From assembly GCA_035269015.1 (NCBI GenBank), contig DATFJU010000027.1, forward strand, positions 1 through 62,000: a stretch of DNA of 62,000 bases, read 5' to 3'. Position 1 is the first letter of the stretch. The number at the start of each line of letters is the position of its first letter. The notes beneath the pieces were generated by a model, which saw nothing but the letters and a program-made list of their open reading frames with translations, ran no database searches and was not told the origin of the DNA. A program made the position numbers and the translations under genes. This document shows, piece after piece, positions 25,586 to 34,804 of this stretch. The stretch is from JAIPJO01 sp035269015. GTDB lineage: Bacteria; Patescibacteriota; Patescibacteriia; Patescibacteriales; UBA12465.

Positions 25586-26644
25586 TTATGGGTTATAATA
25601 ACAACATTCTAAACCATCTTTACATTTTCTTCCGCTAAAAACTCTCCAATCTGTATCCCAATCTCCATTACATGAGCCATTTACTACTTGAGGTGGATCA
25701 CTAAAACATATTCCACCATCATTACCACAAGGCTCACCTTCGTTTCCTTCTCCATAATAAGGTGTTTCATCATAACATCTACAATCACCAAGACTACTAG
25801 AACATTTATCACCGTCATCAGCTCCTTCACAGTTTATTGTTTCGCAATTATAATCAGCTACTTGTGAGCATTCCATATCTTGAAAATCAGAGTTTATTGC
25901 ATATATAGTTTCATTATAAGTTTTACTACAGTTGGCTATATTTGCATCTATACAGTTAGTACTTTCTACATAAGTAGTTATTGTACCATATGATCTAGGT
26001 TCTTCTGTTATTATTATACAACATCCGTCTTTTAAACACTGTGTGCCATCAGAGGTGGCGCTATAACCAGTTTTAAATTCAGCGTTATCAATTTTGTCAC
26101 AATCTTTATTAGTCGTATTTTTAGCTTCATTATCATTAATTTCGCAACAACCAAATTGCAGAACTCCAATATATTCAGTTTCTATTGGTTTAAAACTTAG
26201 AAGAGCGGGGCTAACTATTTGTAGTAATGTATAAGTACCAAGTAGTAAGACAAGGCCAATTATAGAACTGGTAATCATAGACTTAGCTGTACCAATTTTT
26301 TCAGAAGCTCCGGCAGAAGTTAACCAAATTATTCCACCAGCGACTATCATCATTAGAGCTAAAAAGGCTGCAATACCAATTCCATAGTTATATATTGCTT
26401 TAATATATCTAGGCAATAAGGTGCTATACATGGTTGTAACCTCTCTGCCAGCCTCATTTTCAGAAACTTTACTTGTGCCAACTGTGGTGGTGCCACCATC
26501 AAACTCACTACCAGGAATAGGTACTTGTGGAGTAAATTCTAAACTTTCTGGTGATTCATTTTGAGCTAAGGTAGTAGGTATAAAAACTTGGAAACTAAAG
26601 ATAATAATTACAAGCAGAAGTATTGTCTTAATTGTCTTAGTCAT
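25586..26644 (-). CDS. Cysteine-rich exported protein with VirB2/pilin-like two-helix core
   Basis: A 352-residue protein with a signal peptide (residues ~5-27, ending TLAQ), then two hydrophobic helices (~85-107 and ~122-145) around a short loop GASEKIGTAK, as in TrbC/VirB2-type pilins. The last ~185 residues hold 20 cysteines, including CC pairs at FGCC, GCC and ECC, and look extracellular and disulfide-bonded. It lies 4 bases downstream of porA and 14 bases upstream of porB, so it must be co-transcribed with them. The metabolic context gives no clue; the pilin-like core and cysteines connect it to the secretion-like cluster at 34805-56014. Function unknown. Confidence 0.72.
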   Translation of the reverse strand: MTKTIKTILLLVIIIFSFQVFIPTTLAQNESPESLEFTPQVPIPGSEFDGGTTTVGTSKVSENEAGREVTTMYSTLLPRYIKAIYNYGIGIAAFLALMMIVAGGIIWLTSAGASEKIGTAKSMITSSIIGLVLLLGTYTLLQIVSPALLSFKPIETEYIGVLQFGCCEINDNEAKNTTNKDCDKIDNAEFKTGYSATSDGTQCLKDGCCIIITEEPRSYGTITTYVESTNCIDANIANCSKTYNETIYAINSDFQDMECSQVADYNCETINCEGADDGDKCSSSLGDCRCYDETPYYGEGNEGEPCGNDGGICFSDPPQVVNGSCNGDWDTDWRVFSGRKCKDGLECCYYNP

Positions 26645-26648
26645 AATT

Positions 26649-27827
26649 TTAAGTTATATATAGTGATTGACTACTTTTGTTTTTTTTCTTTGTTATCTTA
26701 ATTGCTTTTTTAATTATTTCTTTAGTTACATCTCTGCCCCCTAGACCGGTAACAAAACTATGAACATTTTTCTTGTCAGTGCTTAGTGCTTGATTTATCT
26801 CTTGAGCTAAAGGGGAAACAGCTCCTAAGCTGGTAGCTTTTTCAATTACTGCAATATTAGGATTATCTTTTAAAGCTTTTTTCACCGCCTCATACGGAAA
26901 AGGTCTAAAGCTTTTAATCTTTAATATTGCTACTGAGTCCATTTCATCACTAATATCTTTCATAGTTCCTACCATGGAACCCATAGCTACAATTACAGTT
27001 TTAGCTTTTTTAGGACCATAGTATTCAAGTAGGGCGCTGTTATCGCTGGTAGCAATATCTTTACCAACAGTTTTTTGTAGTAATTTAAATTCTTTCTCTA
27101 TTTCATTGGTGCTATTTTTTAAAGCTAAGTGGAGATCTTGTCTAATTTCTTGATAATATTGAGGTCTAGCAAAAGAGCCCATAGTTACCGGTTCTTTAGG
27201 GTTTAAATATTCATGGCTAGCGGGTTTATATTTAGGTAAAAATTTCTTGATAGCTGATTTATTAGGAATAATCACTGGTTCATATGAATGAGTGAGCACA
27301 AAACCATCCATATTTACCATAGCAGGAAGTTTTAACTTCTCAGCTACTTTATAGGCTAATAAATGTTGAACTATAGCTTCTTGGTGATTTTCTGCAAAAA
27401 ATATTAACCAACCAGCATCACGAACAGTCATAGCATCTTGGTGATCATTCCAAATGGTAATAGGAGAAGATACTCCTCGGTTAGCAACAGTCATAACTAC
27501 CGGTAATCTTAAACCGGCAATATTAAATACTACTTCCGTCATTAGAAGCAGTCCTTGGGAGCTGGTAGCGCTATAAGCTCTAGAACCAGTAGCAGAAGCT
27601 CCTAAAATAATGGAAGCGGCGGCAAATTCACTTTCAGCTCTAACATACTCGTAATCAGCTTGTCCGTCAGCTTTAAACTTGGCTAGGTCCTCCACAATAT
27701 GAGTTTGGGGAGTAATAGGGTAGGCAGAGATTACTTCAGGTTCTATGTTTTTAATAGTTAGAGCCACTGCTCTAGATCCTTCTAAAATGTTTTTATTTTT
27801 TAAGTTGTTTTGTTTTTTATTTTTCAT
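26649..27827 (-). CDS. porA: Pyruvate:ferredoxin oxidoreductase, alpha subunit
   Basis: Pyruvate-binding subunit. The N-terminal domain begins LEGSRAVALTIKNI and AYPITPQTHIVEDLA, the standard PorA pattern with the YPITP loop. RAYSATSSQGLLLM and VMTVANRGVSSPITIWNDHQD follow, and the domain that contacts CoA ends with SFVTGLGGRDVT. Length is 392 residues. The start overlaps porD by 11 bases. Four separate subunits (gamma, delta, alpha, beta) are typical of anaerobic archaeal and bacterial enzymes. Confidence 0.94.
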   Translation of the reverse strand: MKNKKQNNLKNKNILEGSRAVALTIKNIEPEVISAYPITPQTHIVEDLAKFKADGQADYEYVRAESEFAAASIILGASATGSRAYSATSSQGLLLMTEVVFNIAGLRLPVVMTVANRGVSSPITIWNDHQDAMTVRDAGWLIFFAENHQEAIVQHLLAYKVAEKLKLPAMVNMDGFVLTHSYEPVIIPNKSAIKKFLPKYKPASHEYLNPKEPVTMGSFARPQYYQEIRQDLHLALKNSTNEIEKEFKLLQKTVGKDIATSDNSALLEYYGPKKAKTVIVAMGSMVGTMKDISDEMDSVAILKIKSFRPFPYEAVKKALKDNPNIAVIEKATSLGAVSPLAQEINQALSTDKKNVHSFVTGLGGRDVTKEIIKKAIKITKKKNKSSQSLYIT

Positions 27828-28095
27828 CTCTTTTCATTGTTATAGCATTAACTGGGCACTTATTAGCACAGGCACCACAGCCTTTGCAATAGTCATAATT
27901 TACTTTAGATTTTAAACCATTTTTTGTTTTTTGCATATCCATAGCATTATCTGGGCAGGCAAGCACACATCTTTTACAACCAATACATTTACTTTTATCA
28001 ATAACTGGTTTAAAGGTACGCCAAGAACCAGTGTGGTTTTCTTTAGTACTGCCAGCTTTGGCATTTATATCTATATTTTTAGTTTTATTTTTCAT
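27817..28095 (-). CDS. porD: Pyruvate:ferredoxin oxidoreductase, delta (ferredoxin) subunit
   Basis: A 92-residue bacterial-type ferredoxin subunit with two 4Fe-4S motifs: CIGCKRCVLACP and CKGCGACANKCP. It passes electrons from the TPP site to soluble ferredoxin. The N-terminal ~35 residues (SWRTFKPVIDKSK) match the PorD lead-in. It overlaps porG by 11 bases upstream and porA by 11 bases downstream, indicating tight translational coupling. Confidence 0.94.
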   Translation of the reverse strand: MKNKTKNIDINAKAGSTKENHTGSWRTFKPVIDKSKCIGCKRCVLACPDNAMDMQKTKNGLKSKVNYDYCKGCGACANKCPVNAITMKRDEK

Positions 28096-28651
28096 AAGCT
28101 TTAGTTATAGCTTTTATATTTTTGTTTATTATTTCCTTGTTTTTTTCTTGAAATTTTTCTTTAATTGCTTCTTTGGTAGATTCTAGAGATATTAGTTCAA
28201 AGTTTTTAGCTAAGAGTCCTAAAATAACAGTGTTGGCTAAGTTTTTGCCTAGTATTTTTAAAGCTATAGAAGTAGCATCTAAGCAGTGAATATTTTCTTC
28301 TTTACTTTTAAAATTCCATTTTTCTGCTAATATCTTTTTAATTTCTTTAGCGCTTAAAGTAGTGTTAACTATTATCATAGTATTAATATTGCAACCACTT
28401 ACCAAATTAGTAGTGTTAAGCAGGGAGGCATCTAAAATAATTAAGATATCAGGACTGTATACCTGTTCTCTAGTGCGTATAAATTTATCATCTATTCTAG
28501 TATAGGCTTCAATAGGAGCTCCTGTTCTTTCTACTCCAAAAGAAGGGAAGGCTTGGGAGTAGTATTTATTTTTAAAAGCGCTAATGGCTATAAGCTCAGA
28601 AGCAGTAACTACACCTTGCCCACCACGACCATGTATTCTAATTTTTTGCAT
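28085..28651 (-). CDS. porG: Pyruvate:ferredoxin oxidoreductase, gamma subunit
   Basis: A 188-residue subunit of the oxidoreductase. It begins with the family signature IHGRGGQGVVTASELIA, followed by AQAFPSFGVER-like text (SQAFPSFGVERTGAPIEAY) that defines this domain. It follows the DsbA-like gene by one base and overlaps porD. The four por genes are complete in this window. Confidence 0.93.
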   Translation of the reverse strand: MQKIRIHGRGGQGVVTASELIAISAFKNKYYSQAFPSFGVERTGAPIEAYTRIDDKFIRTREQVYSPDILIILDASLLNTTNLVSGCNINTMIIVNTTLSAKEIKKILAEKWNFKSKEENIHCLDATSIALKILGKNLANTVILGLLAKNFELISLESTKEAIKEKFQEKNKEIINKNIKAITKAYEK

Positions 28652-28652
28652 A

Positions 28653-29351
28653 TTAATTATTTTCTAATAAATTATTTATATATAATTCAAATTGATCTTT
28701 TTCTATGTGTCCAGATGCTTTATATTCATTAAACATATAAGTTGGAGTTCTATCTATATTCATAGTATCAGCATCTTTCATATCTTGTCTAATAGCACCC
28801 AAATATCGCTCCTCTGCCATGCAGTTAATAAATTGTAATCTATTAGCTCCTATTTGTTCAGCTATATCAGGTAATTCTTCTAATTCAAATTCACCTTGTC
28901 TTTCAAATAATTTATCAATCATATTCCAAAATTTACCCTGTTCACCAGCGCAGCGACCTGCTAAGGATAAAGCGATAGAATCTTCACCTAAGATAGGTAA
29001 GTCTCTGTATATTATTTTCACTTTATTGGAGTAACTCTTTATTATCTCTTCTGTTATTACATTAAAAGCCTTTTTACAGTAAGGACAGTTTAAATCAGAA
29101 AACATTACGATTGTTAATTCAGGATTCTTAGTCCCTAGGTAATAATTAGAAGTGCCTTCTCTTAATTCTTGGGGATTAAAGACTTCACCTGTTTCTGGAT
29201 CAATCTGAAGTGCACCACTTTCTATGGCTTTTTTAGTGTTAAAAAAATACATGGCTGAGGAGATGATTGTTATAATTACTAATAAAGAAAAAATAATTAG
29301 TAATATGCCCCACCACTTTTGATACCATTTTTTATGATAAAATGAAGACAT
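28653..29351 (-). CDS. Membrane-anchored DsbA-like thiol oxidoreductase (CPYC)
   Basis: A 232-residue protein with one N-terminal transmembrane helix (residues ~14-37) and an extracytoplasmic thioredoxin-fold domain. The active site is FSDLNCPYCKKAF, Cys89 and Cys92, and the cis-proline loop is DRTPTYMFN. It probably forms or isomerises disulfides outside the cell. It is first in the por operon, one base before porG, and the same operon encodes a protein with 20 cysteines, a plausible client. No DsbB or VKOR partner is in the window. An Na+/H+ antiporter-associated or other DsbA-family role cannot be excluded. Confidence 0.88.
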   Translation of the reverse strand: MSSFYHKKWYQKWWGILLIIFSLLVIITIISSAMYFFNTKKAIESGALQIDPETGEVFNPQELREGTSNYYLGTKNPELTIVMFSDLNCPYCKKAFNVITEEIIKSYSNKVKIIYRDLPILGEDSIALSLAGRCAGEQGKFWNMIDKLFERQGEFELEELPDIAEQIGANRLQFINCMAEERYLGAIRQDMKDADTMNIDRTPTYMFNEYKASGHIEKDQFELYINNLLENN

Positions 29352-29368
29352 CTTTTTTACTTAGCTTA

Positions 29369-29415
29369 ATAATATGCTAAAATATATTTATTAATGTTAT
29401 TATAACATTAATAAA
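29369..29415. promoter_or_regulatory. Divergent control region: extended -10 and 14-bp A/T palindrome
   Basis: On the + strand TATGCTAAAAT (29373-29383) is an extended -10 for the exonuclease III gene, with a start expected near 29390. There lies a perfect 14-base inverted repeat (29387-29400 and 29402-29415). On the minus strand TATTAT (29374-29369) could serve the DsbA/por operon, though its -35 is weak. The palindrome may be an operator or a 5' mRNA hairpin. Confidence 0.5.
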
Positions 29416-29437
29416 ATAATTAGTAAAAAATATACAC

Positions 29438-30211
29438 ATGAAGATAATAGCTTGGAATATTAATGGTCTTAGAGCTATATTAAAAAAGAATTTTTTAGAG
29501 TTTTTGAACGAATATCAACCTGATATTTTAGGTTTACAAGAGATAAAGATATCTGAAGAAGCTAGAGTTAAAGAAAACCTAGAATTTCCTGGCTATAAAA
29601 TATATTTTAATAGTGCCAAAAGACCAGGTTATAGTGGCACTGCTATATTGGTTAAAGAGGAAATAGTTACTAAAATAGTATCTGAAATAAAAAATGGTTT
29701 CGGAGAGGAAGTCTTTGATAATGAAGGTAGAATTCAAATCTTAGAATTAGAAAAGTTTTATGTTCTTAATTGTTATTTCCCTAACTCTGCAACAGAGCTA
29801 AAGAGGTTAGATTATAAAAGAGACTTTAATGCTTATATATTAAAAAATATAAAAAAGCTAGAAAAGAAAAAACCTGTGCTTCTGATGGGAGATTTAAATG
29901 TAGCCCATAAAGAAATTGATTTAGCTAGGCCAAAAGATAATATAGGTAGCCCTGGTTTTACTTATGAAGAAAGAGAGGATATGGATACCTTTATTAATCA
30001 TGGACTAGTTGATACTTTTAGATATTTTCATCCTGAAAAAATACAATATTCTTGGTGGAGTTATAGAACTAGAGCCAGGCTTAGAAATATAGGTTGGCGC
30101 ATTGATTATTTGTGCGTTTCTGCTAAGTTATTAAGACAAGTACAGAACTCTTACATACTTGATGAAGTGGGAGGTTCTGATCATGCTCCAGTGGGACTGG
30201 AAACAAAATAA
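29438..30211 (+). CDS. xth: Exodeoxyribonuclease III / AP endonuclease
   Basis: Base-excision-repair nuclease of the endonuclease/exonuclease/phosphatase fold. Motifs in order: AWNINGLRA, GLQEIKIS (metal-binding Glu), YSGTAILV, GDLNVAHKEIDLA (catalytic Asp/Asn), WWSYR, and the terminal SDHAPVGLE with the catalytic Asp-His. Length is 257 residues, complete. It is the first + gene after the divergent por operon, 22 bases before leuS. Confidence 0.95.
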   Translation: MKIIAWNINGLRAILKKNFLEFLNEYQPDILGLQEIKISEEARVKENLEFPGYKIYFNSAKRPGYSGTAILVKEEIVTKIVSEIKNGFGEEVFDNEGRIQILELEKFYVLNCYFPNSATELKRLDYKRDFNAYILKNIKKLEKKKPVLLMGDLNVAHKEIDLARPKDNIGSPGFTYEEREDMDTFINHGLVDTFRYFHPEKIQYSWWSYRTRARLRNIGWRIDYLCVSAKLLRQVQNSYILDEVGGSDHAPVGLETK

Positions 30212-30233
30212 TATTTTAATATTGTGAGTTTAT

Positions 30234-32618
30234 ATGAGTAATTATAATCATCAACAAATAGAAAAGAAGTGGCAAAATTATTGGGAGGAAAATGATAGTT
30301 TTTTGGCTTCTGATTTTTCAGATAAAGAGAAAAAGTATATTTTGGTGGAGTTTCCTTATCCTTCAGGAGCAGGCTTGCATGTTGGTCATGTGCGCTCTTA
30401 TACCGCTTTAGATGTTTACGCTCGTTATCTTAGACTTCAAGGTTTTAACGTTTTGTATCCCATGGGTTATGATGCTTTTGGTTTGCCTACTGAAAATTAC
30501 GCTATTAAACACAAGATTCATCCTAGTCAGGCTACTAAAGAAAATATTAATACTTTTAGATCTCAGTTAAAGAAAATGGGTTTTTCTTTTGATTATTCTA
30601 GAGAAATTAATACTACTGACCCTAATTATTACAAATGGACTCAGTGGATATTTATACAGTTATATAAACATGGTTTAGCCTATAAACAAAAAATGGCCAT
30701 TAATTGGTGTCCCAGTTGTAAAACAGGTTTAGCTAATGAAGAGGTGGTAAATGGTAAATGTGAAAGATGTAAGACTGCTGTAGAAAAAAAAGAAAAAGAA
30801 CAATGGATGTTAAGAATAACTAAGTACGCTGATAGATTAATTGATGATTTAGATAAAGTAGATTATTTAGATAAAATTAAACAGCAACAAATTAATTGGA
30901 TAGGCAGAAGTGAAGGGGCCCAGATTGATTTTCAAATACAAGCTGATACAGTTTCAGTATTTACTACTAGACCAGATACAATTTTTGGAGTAAGTTATTT
31001 TGTTTTATCTCCTGAACATCCTTTAGTTAATAAAATTTGTACAAAAGGTAGAAAGGTAGATGTAGAAAATTATATTAAAGAGGCAAAAAATAAATCTGAT
31101 TTAGAACGCGTGGAACTACAAAAAGATAAGACAGGTGTTTTTACTGGTGCTTATGCTACTAATCCAATAACTAAAGAAGAAATCCCTATTTGGGTTGCTG
31201 ACTATGTGTTAATGTCATATGGCTCAGGAGCAATTATGGCTGTACCAGCTCATGATAGTAGAGATCTTGAGTTTGCTAAGAAATATGAGTTACCTATTAA
31301 AGAAGTAATTAATGAAGAAAAAGATGAGTTAGTTAATTCAGATTTTTTAAATGGTTTAAGTGTGAAAGAGGCTCAAGAAAAAATAATTAAAATTTTAGAA
31401 GATAAAAGTTTAGGCAAGAAAGCTATTAATTATAAATTGCGCGACTGGATATTTTCCAGGCAACATTATTGGGGAGAACCAATTCCTATTATTTATTGCG
31501 ATAAATGTGGCACCGTACCAGTGCCAGTAGAAGATTTACCTTTAGAGTTACCTAAAGTTGAAAAATATGAGCCCACTGATACCGGCGAATCACCACTGGC
31601 TGATATTTCTAGTTTTGTTAACACTACTTGTCCTAAGTGTGGCGCTAAAGCTAAAAGAGAAACTGATACTATGCCTAACTGGGCAGGTTCTAGTTGGTAT
31701 TGGCTTAGATATTTAGATCCTAATAATAATGATGTTCTAGCAGATAAAGAAAAGATGAAATACTGGTTACCAGTAGATTTATATAATGGAGGTATGGAAC
31801 ATACTACTTTGCATTTACTCTATTCTCGTTTTTGGAATAAGTTCCTTTATGATATTAAAGTAGTACCTACTTTAGAGCCATATCAAAAAAGAATTTCTCA
31901 TGGTATGATACTGGCAGAAGATGGCAGAAAAATGAGTAAGTCTTTTGGTAACACTATTAATCCTGATGATGTTATAGTTGAGTATGGTGCTGATACCTTA
32001 AGAATGTATGAAATGTTTATTGGTCCTTTTAGTGAAACTATACCTTGGAATACCAATGGATTAGTTGGGGTAAGGAAGTTTTTAGAAAAAGTCTTTGATT
32101 ATTTTGATGTTTACATTAAAGGAGGGAAGCAAGAAAATGAAATTAATAATCAAGCTAAAGTAGTTTTAAATAAAACCATAGCTAAGCTTACGCATGATAT
32201 TAAAGATTTCAAGTTTAACACTGCTGTTTCATCCTTAATGATACTTTTTAATGAGTTAAAAATAAAAGATAAGTATCATTTATTTGGATTTGCAGATATA
32301 AAGAAAATACTTATTATTCTTTTTCCTTTAGCTCCACATTTAAGTTCTGAGATGTGGGATAAAATAGAGGCAGAGGGAAAAATAGAAGAGCAGTCTTGGC
32401 CTGATTTTGATGAGAAATTATTAAAAGAACAAAAAGTTAAAATAGTAGTACAAGTTAATGGGAAGTTTAGAGCTAGCTTAGAGTTAGAGAGTGGACTCAC
32501 TAAGGATGAAGTGATTAACTTAGCTAAAGTCCATGATAATGTTAGTAAATGGTTAGAAGATAAAGAGCTAAAGAAAATTATTTATATACAAGATAAGTTA
32601 ATTAATTTTGTAATTTAA
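30234..32618 (+). CDS. leuS: Leucyl-tRNA synthetase
   Basis: Charges tRNA-Leu. Class I signatures are PYPSGAGLHVGHVRSY (HIGH motif) and DGRKMSKSFGN (KMSKS). The CP1 editing domain shows FTTRPDTIFGVSYFVLSPEH and SYGSGAIMAVPAHDSRD. A zinc-binding knuckle CPSCKTGLANEEVVNGKCERC is followed by a second one, YCDKCGTVPVP and CPKCGAK. Length is 794 residues, somewhat shorter than the E. coli enzyme. The C-terminal domain ends VVQVNGKFRASLELESG. No Shine-Dalgarno. Confidence 0.97.
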   Translation: MSNYNHQQIEKKWQNYWEENDSFLASDFSDKEKKYILVEFPYPSGAGLHVGHVRSYTALDVYARYLRLQGFNVLYPMGYDAFGLPTENYAIKHKIHPSQATKENINTFRSQLKKMGFSFDYSREINTTDPNYYKWTQWIFIQLYKHGLAYKQKMAINWCPSCKTGLANEEVVNGKCERCKTAVEKKEKEQWMLRITKYADRLIDDLDKVDYLDKIKQQQINWIGRSEGAQIDFQIQADTVSVFTTRPDTIFGVSYFVLSPEHPLVNKICTKGRKVDVENYIKEAKNKSDLERVELQKDKTGVFTGAYATNPITKEEIPIWVADYVLMSYGSGAIMAVPAHDSRDLEFAKKYELPIKEVINEEKDELVNSDFLNGLSVKEAQEKIIKILEDKSLGKKAINYKLRDWIFSRQHYWGEPIPIIYCDKCGTVPVPVEDLPLELPKVEKYEPTDTGESPLADISSFVNTTCPKCGAKAKRETDTMPNWAGSSWYWLRYLDPNNNDVLADKEKMKYWLPVDLYNGGMEHTTLHLLYSRFWNKFLYDIKVVPTLEPYQKRISHGMILAEDGRKMSKSFGNTINPDDVIVEYGADTLRMYEMFIGPFSETIPWNTNGLVGVRKFLEKVFDYFDVYIKGGKQENEINNQAKVVLNKTIAKLTHDIKDFKFNTAVSSLMILFNELKIKDKYHLFGFADIKKILIILFPLAPHLSSEMWDKIEAEGKIEEQSWPDFDEKLLKEQKVKIVVQVNGKFRASLELESGLTKDEVINLAKVHDNVSKWLEDKELKKIIYIQDKLINFVI

Positions 32619-32644
32619 CTTATTCTCTTAACATAATAATATCT

Positions 32645-33892
32645 ATGAAAAAGATGAAGTATTTTTCTGATAAATTATCAGCTGGTTTTATTGCAATTTA
32701 TTCAGGGCGCATGACCTTAACAGTAGCAACTCAGCTCTTGGGGCTTTTCATGCCTATTTTTTTGTATCAAGTATTTGGTTTTAACATTGTTTGGGTTTTA
32801 GCTTACTATATTTTACGAGATTTTCTATATTTAATTTCACTACCCCTTGGTCCTAAAATATTTATGAATAGAGTTGGTCTTAAAAATTCTATTAGATTAG
32901 GGGTTATTTTTGGTTCTTTGTTTTATGCAGGTTTTTTTATTTTAGAAAAGTATACTAGTAGTATGGAGGTTATATCAGGAGAGTTTGTACCAGAAGCCTG
33001 GCTAGTTACTATTATATTAACTGTAGCCGTAATCTTTACTCTCCATCGCTTAACCTATTGGGTGCCACTTCATACTGATATAACTGAATTTACCAGTAAA
33101 AAAGATAGAGGGAAGCAAGTTAGTCTAATGGCGGTCACACAAGTAGTTCTAGGAGCCTTAATGCCTCTAGCTGCTGGTTGGTTACTGATGGAATTTAGCT
33201 ACTCCTTTTTATTTGTGATAGCAATACTAATTTATTTTGTCGCTTTAATTCCTTTCTCAGCTTTACCTAAGGTAAATGAAAAGTTTTCTTGGACTTATAA
33301 AAAAACTTGGAAAGAATTTACCTCTAAAGCCAGAAGAAAATTAATGATTGCCTATAGTGCGGATGGAGCTGAATCAGGAGTAAGACTTATTATTTGGCCT
33401 ATATTTATTTGGGAGCTTTTAAATGGTAATTATTTAAAAGTGGGTATTATTTCATCACTTGTAGTAGTGGTTACAGTTGTTGCTCAACTTATTGTCGGTA
33501 AATATACTGATAAAGTGAGCAGAAAGAAAATGTTAAAATATGGCACTATTTTATACTCTATTGGTTGGCTTGTTAAAATATTCATTGCTTCTGCTTTTCA
33601 AATATTTGTGATTTCTGCCTATCATAACATAGCTAATATTTTTTCTCGTACTTCTTTTGATGCTATTAATTATGAAAATGCAGCTGATCAAGGGCATTAT
33701 GTTGATGAATATACAGTGCTTAGAGAAATGGCAATTCAGGTGGGTAGAATAACTATGTCTGTTGCTATTATTCTCATAGTTCCATATTTATCAATTGAGT
33801 TAACCTTTATTTTTGCAGCCCTAGCGGTACTCGCTATGAATTTTATTACTGATTCTCAAGAAATAGAAAGAGCTAAGTTAATGAGAATTTAA
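32645..33892 (+). CDS. MFS-type membrane transporter, substrate unknown
   Basis: A 415-residue protein with about 11-12 hydrophobic helices and the two-bundle layout of the major facilitator superfamily. Between helices 2 and 3 is GPKIFMNRVGLKNSIRLGVI, and a second-half loop GKYTDKVSRKKMLKYG resembles the MFS motif A (G-x3-D-x2-R-K/R). A central charged loop (~210-235) divides the halves. The substrate cannot be inferred: neighbours are LeuRS and KsgA. The ATG at 32645 is used; an in-frame ATG lies three codons later. Confidence 0.78.
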   Translation: MKKMKYFSDKLSAGFIAIYSGRMTLTVATQLLGLFMPIFLYQVFGFNIVWVLAYYILRDFLYLISLPLGPKIFMNRVGLKNSIRLGVIFGSLFYAGFFILEKYTSSMEVISGEFVPEAWLVTIILTVAVIFTLHRLTYWVPLHTDITEFTSKKDRGKQVSLMAVTQVVLGALMPLAAGWLLMEFSYSFLFVIAILIYFVALIPFSALPKVNEKFSWTYKKTWKEFTSKARRKLMIAYSADGAESGVRLIIWPIFIWELLNGNYLKVGIISSLVVVVTVVAQLIVGKYTDKVSRKKMLKYGTILYSIGWLVKIFIASAFQIFVISAYHNIANIFSRTSFDAINYENAADQGHYVDEYTVLREMAIQVGRITMSVAIILIVPYLSIELTFIFAALAVLAMNFITDSQEIERAKLMRI

Positions 33893-33929
33893 ATATTTAT
33901 ATTAATCTTTTTATACACTTGTTTTATAT

Positions 33930-34775
33930 ATGAATGATTTACTTAAAAAGACTCAAGAGCTTTGTCGTATCTATGACATTAAACCTCAAAGTAGTATGGG
34001 GCAAAACTTTTTAGTGTCTTTAGAGGTATATAAAAAGATTGTTGCTAGCGCTAATATTAAAAAAGATGAAGTAGTACTTGAGGTTGGCCCAGGACTTGGC
34101 TTTCTTAGTGCTGAACTTTTAAAAAGTGCTAGGAAGGTTATAGCTGTGGAGCTAGATGACAAGCTAGCTAAAGTTTTAGAATTAGCTCTCAGTGCTCACA
34201 GTGTAGATAATTTAGAAATTATAAATGAAAATATTTTAGATTTTGATCCTAGTATTTTAGAAGCTGACTATAAGATAGTAGCTAACTTACCATATAACAT
34301 TAGTTCAGTATTTTTAAGAAAGTTTTTAACAACTAAAAATAAACCTAAGTCCTTAACTTTAATGCTACAAAAAGAAGTAGTGGAAAGGATTGTAGCAGAA
34401 CCGGGTAAGCACAGCTTATTATCCCTTTCAGTTCAATATTATAGTCAAGCCAAATATATAGATACTATTAAAAAGGAAAACTTTTGGCCTCAACCTAAAG
34501 TTGATAGCGCTATATTACATTTAGAAACAAAAGAAGATAAAGAGATTAGTTTATCTAAAGAGGAACAAAAAACCTTTTTTAGACTACTTAAATTTGGTTT
34601 TAGCGCTAAGAGAAAAAAGCTAGTAAATAACCTAGCGGGAGCCTTACAGGTAGATAATGAAGTTATAGAAACTAAAATGCAGGCTGTAGACATTGATATA
34701 AGTATCCGAGCTCAAGGTTTAAGTTTAAATGATTGGCAAAAATTGTTTGCTCAGTTAAGGTTATTTATGGTATAA
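33930..34775 (+). CDS. ksgA: 16S rRNA (adenine1518/1519-N6)-dimethyltransferase
   Basis: Dimethylates two adenines near the 3' end of 16S rRNA during small-subunit maturation. Motifs: MGQNFLVSLEVYKKIV, the SAM site EVGPGLGFLSAELL, AVELDDKLA, and the catalytic NLPYNISSVF. The C-terminal region has FWPQPKVDSAIL and LLKFGFSAKRKKLVNNL, as expected. Length is 281 residues. Its last codons overlap an extended -10 promoter for the next genes. Confidence 0.96.
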   Translation: MNDLLKKTQELCRIYDIKPQSSMGQNFLVSLEVYKKIVASANIKKDEVVLEVGPGLGFLSAELLKSARKVIAVELDDKLAKVLELALSAHSVDNLEIINENILDFDPSILEADYKIVANLPYNISSVFLRKFLTTKNKPKSLTLMLQKEVVERIVAEPGKHSLLSLSVQYYSQAKYIDTIKKENFWPQPKVDSAILHLETKEDKEISLSKEEQKTFFRLLKFGFSAKRKKLVNNLAGALQVDNEVIETKMQAVDIDISIRAQGLSLNDWQKLFAQLRLFMV

Positions 34776-34776
34776 T
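34766..34776 (+). promoter_or_regulatory. Extended -10 promoter overlapping the ksgA stop
   Basis: TATGGTATAAT, a full TGn extension with perfect TATAAT, lies across the ksgA stop codon. Transcription would start near 34783, about 20 bases before the calcium-repeat gene and the giant gene behind it. Confidence 0.6.
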
Positions 34777-34804
34777 AAAAAAGAATTTAGATTAGTTAAA
34801 ATAA

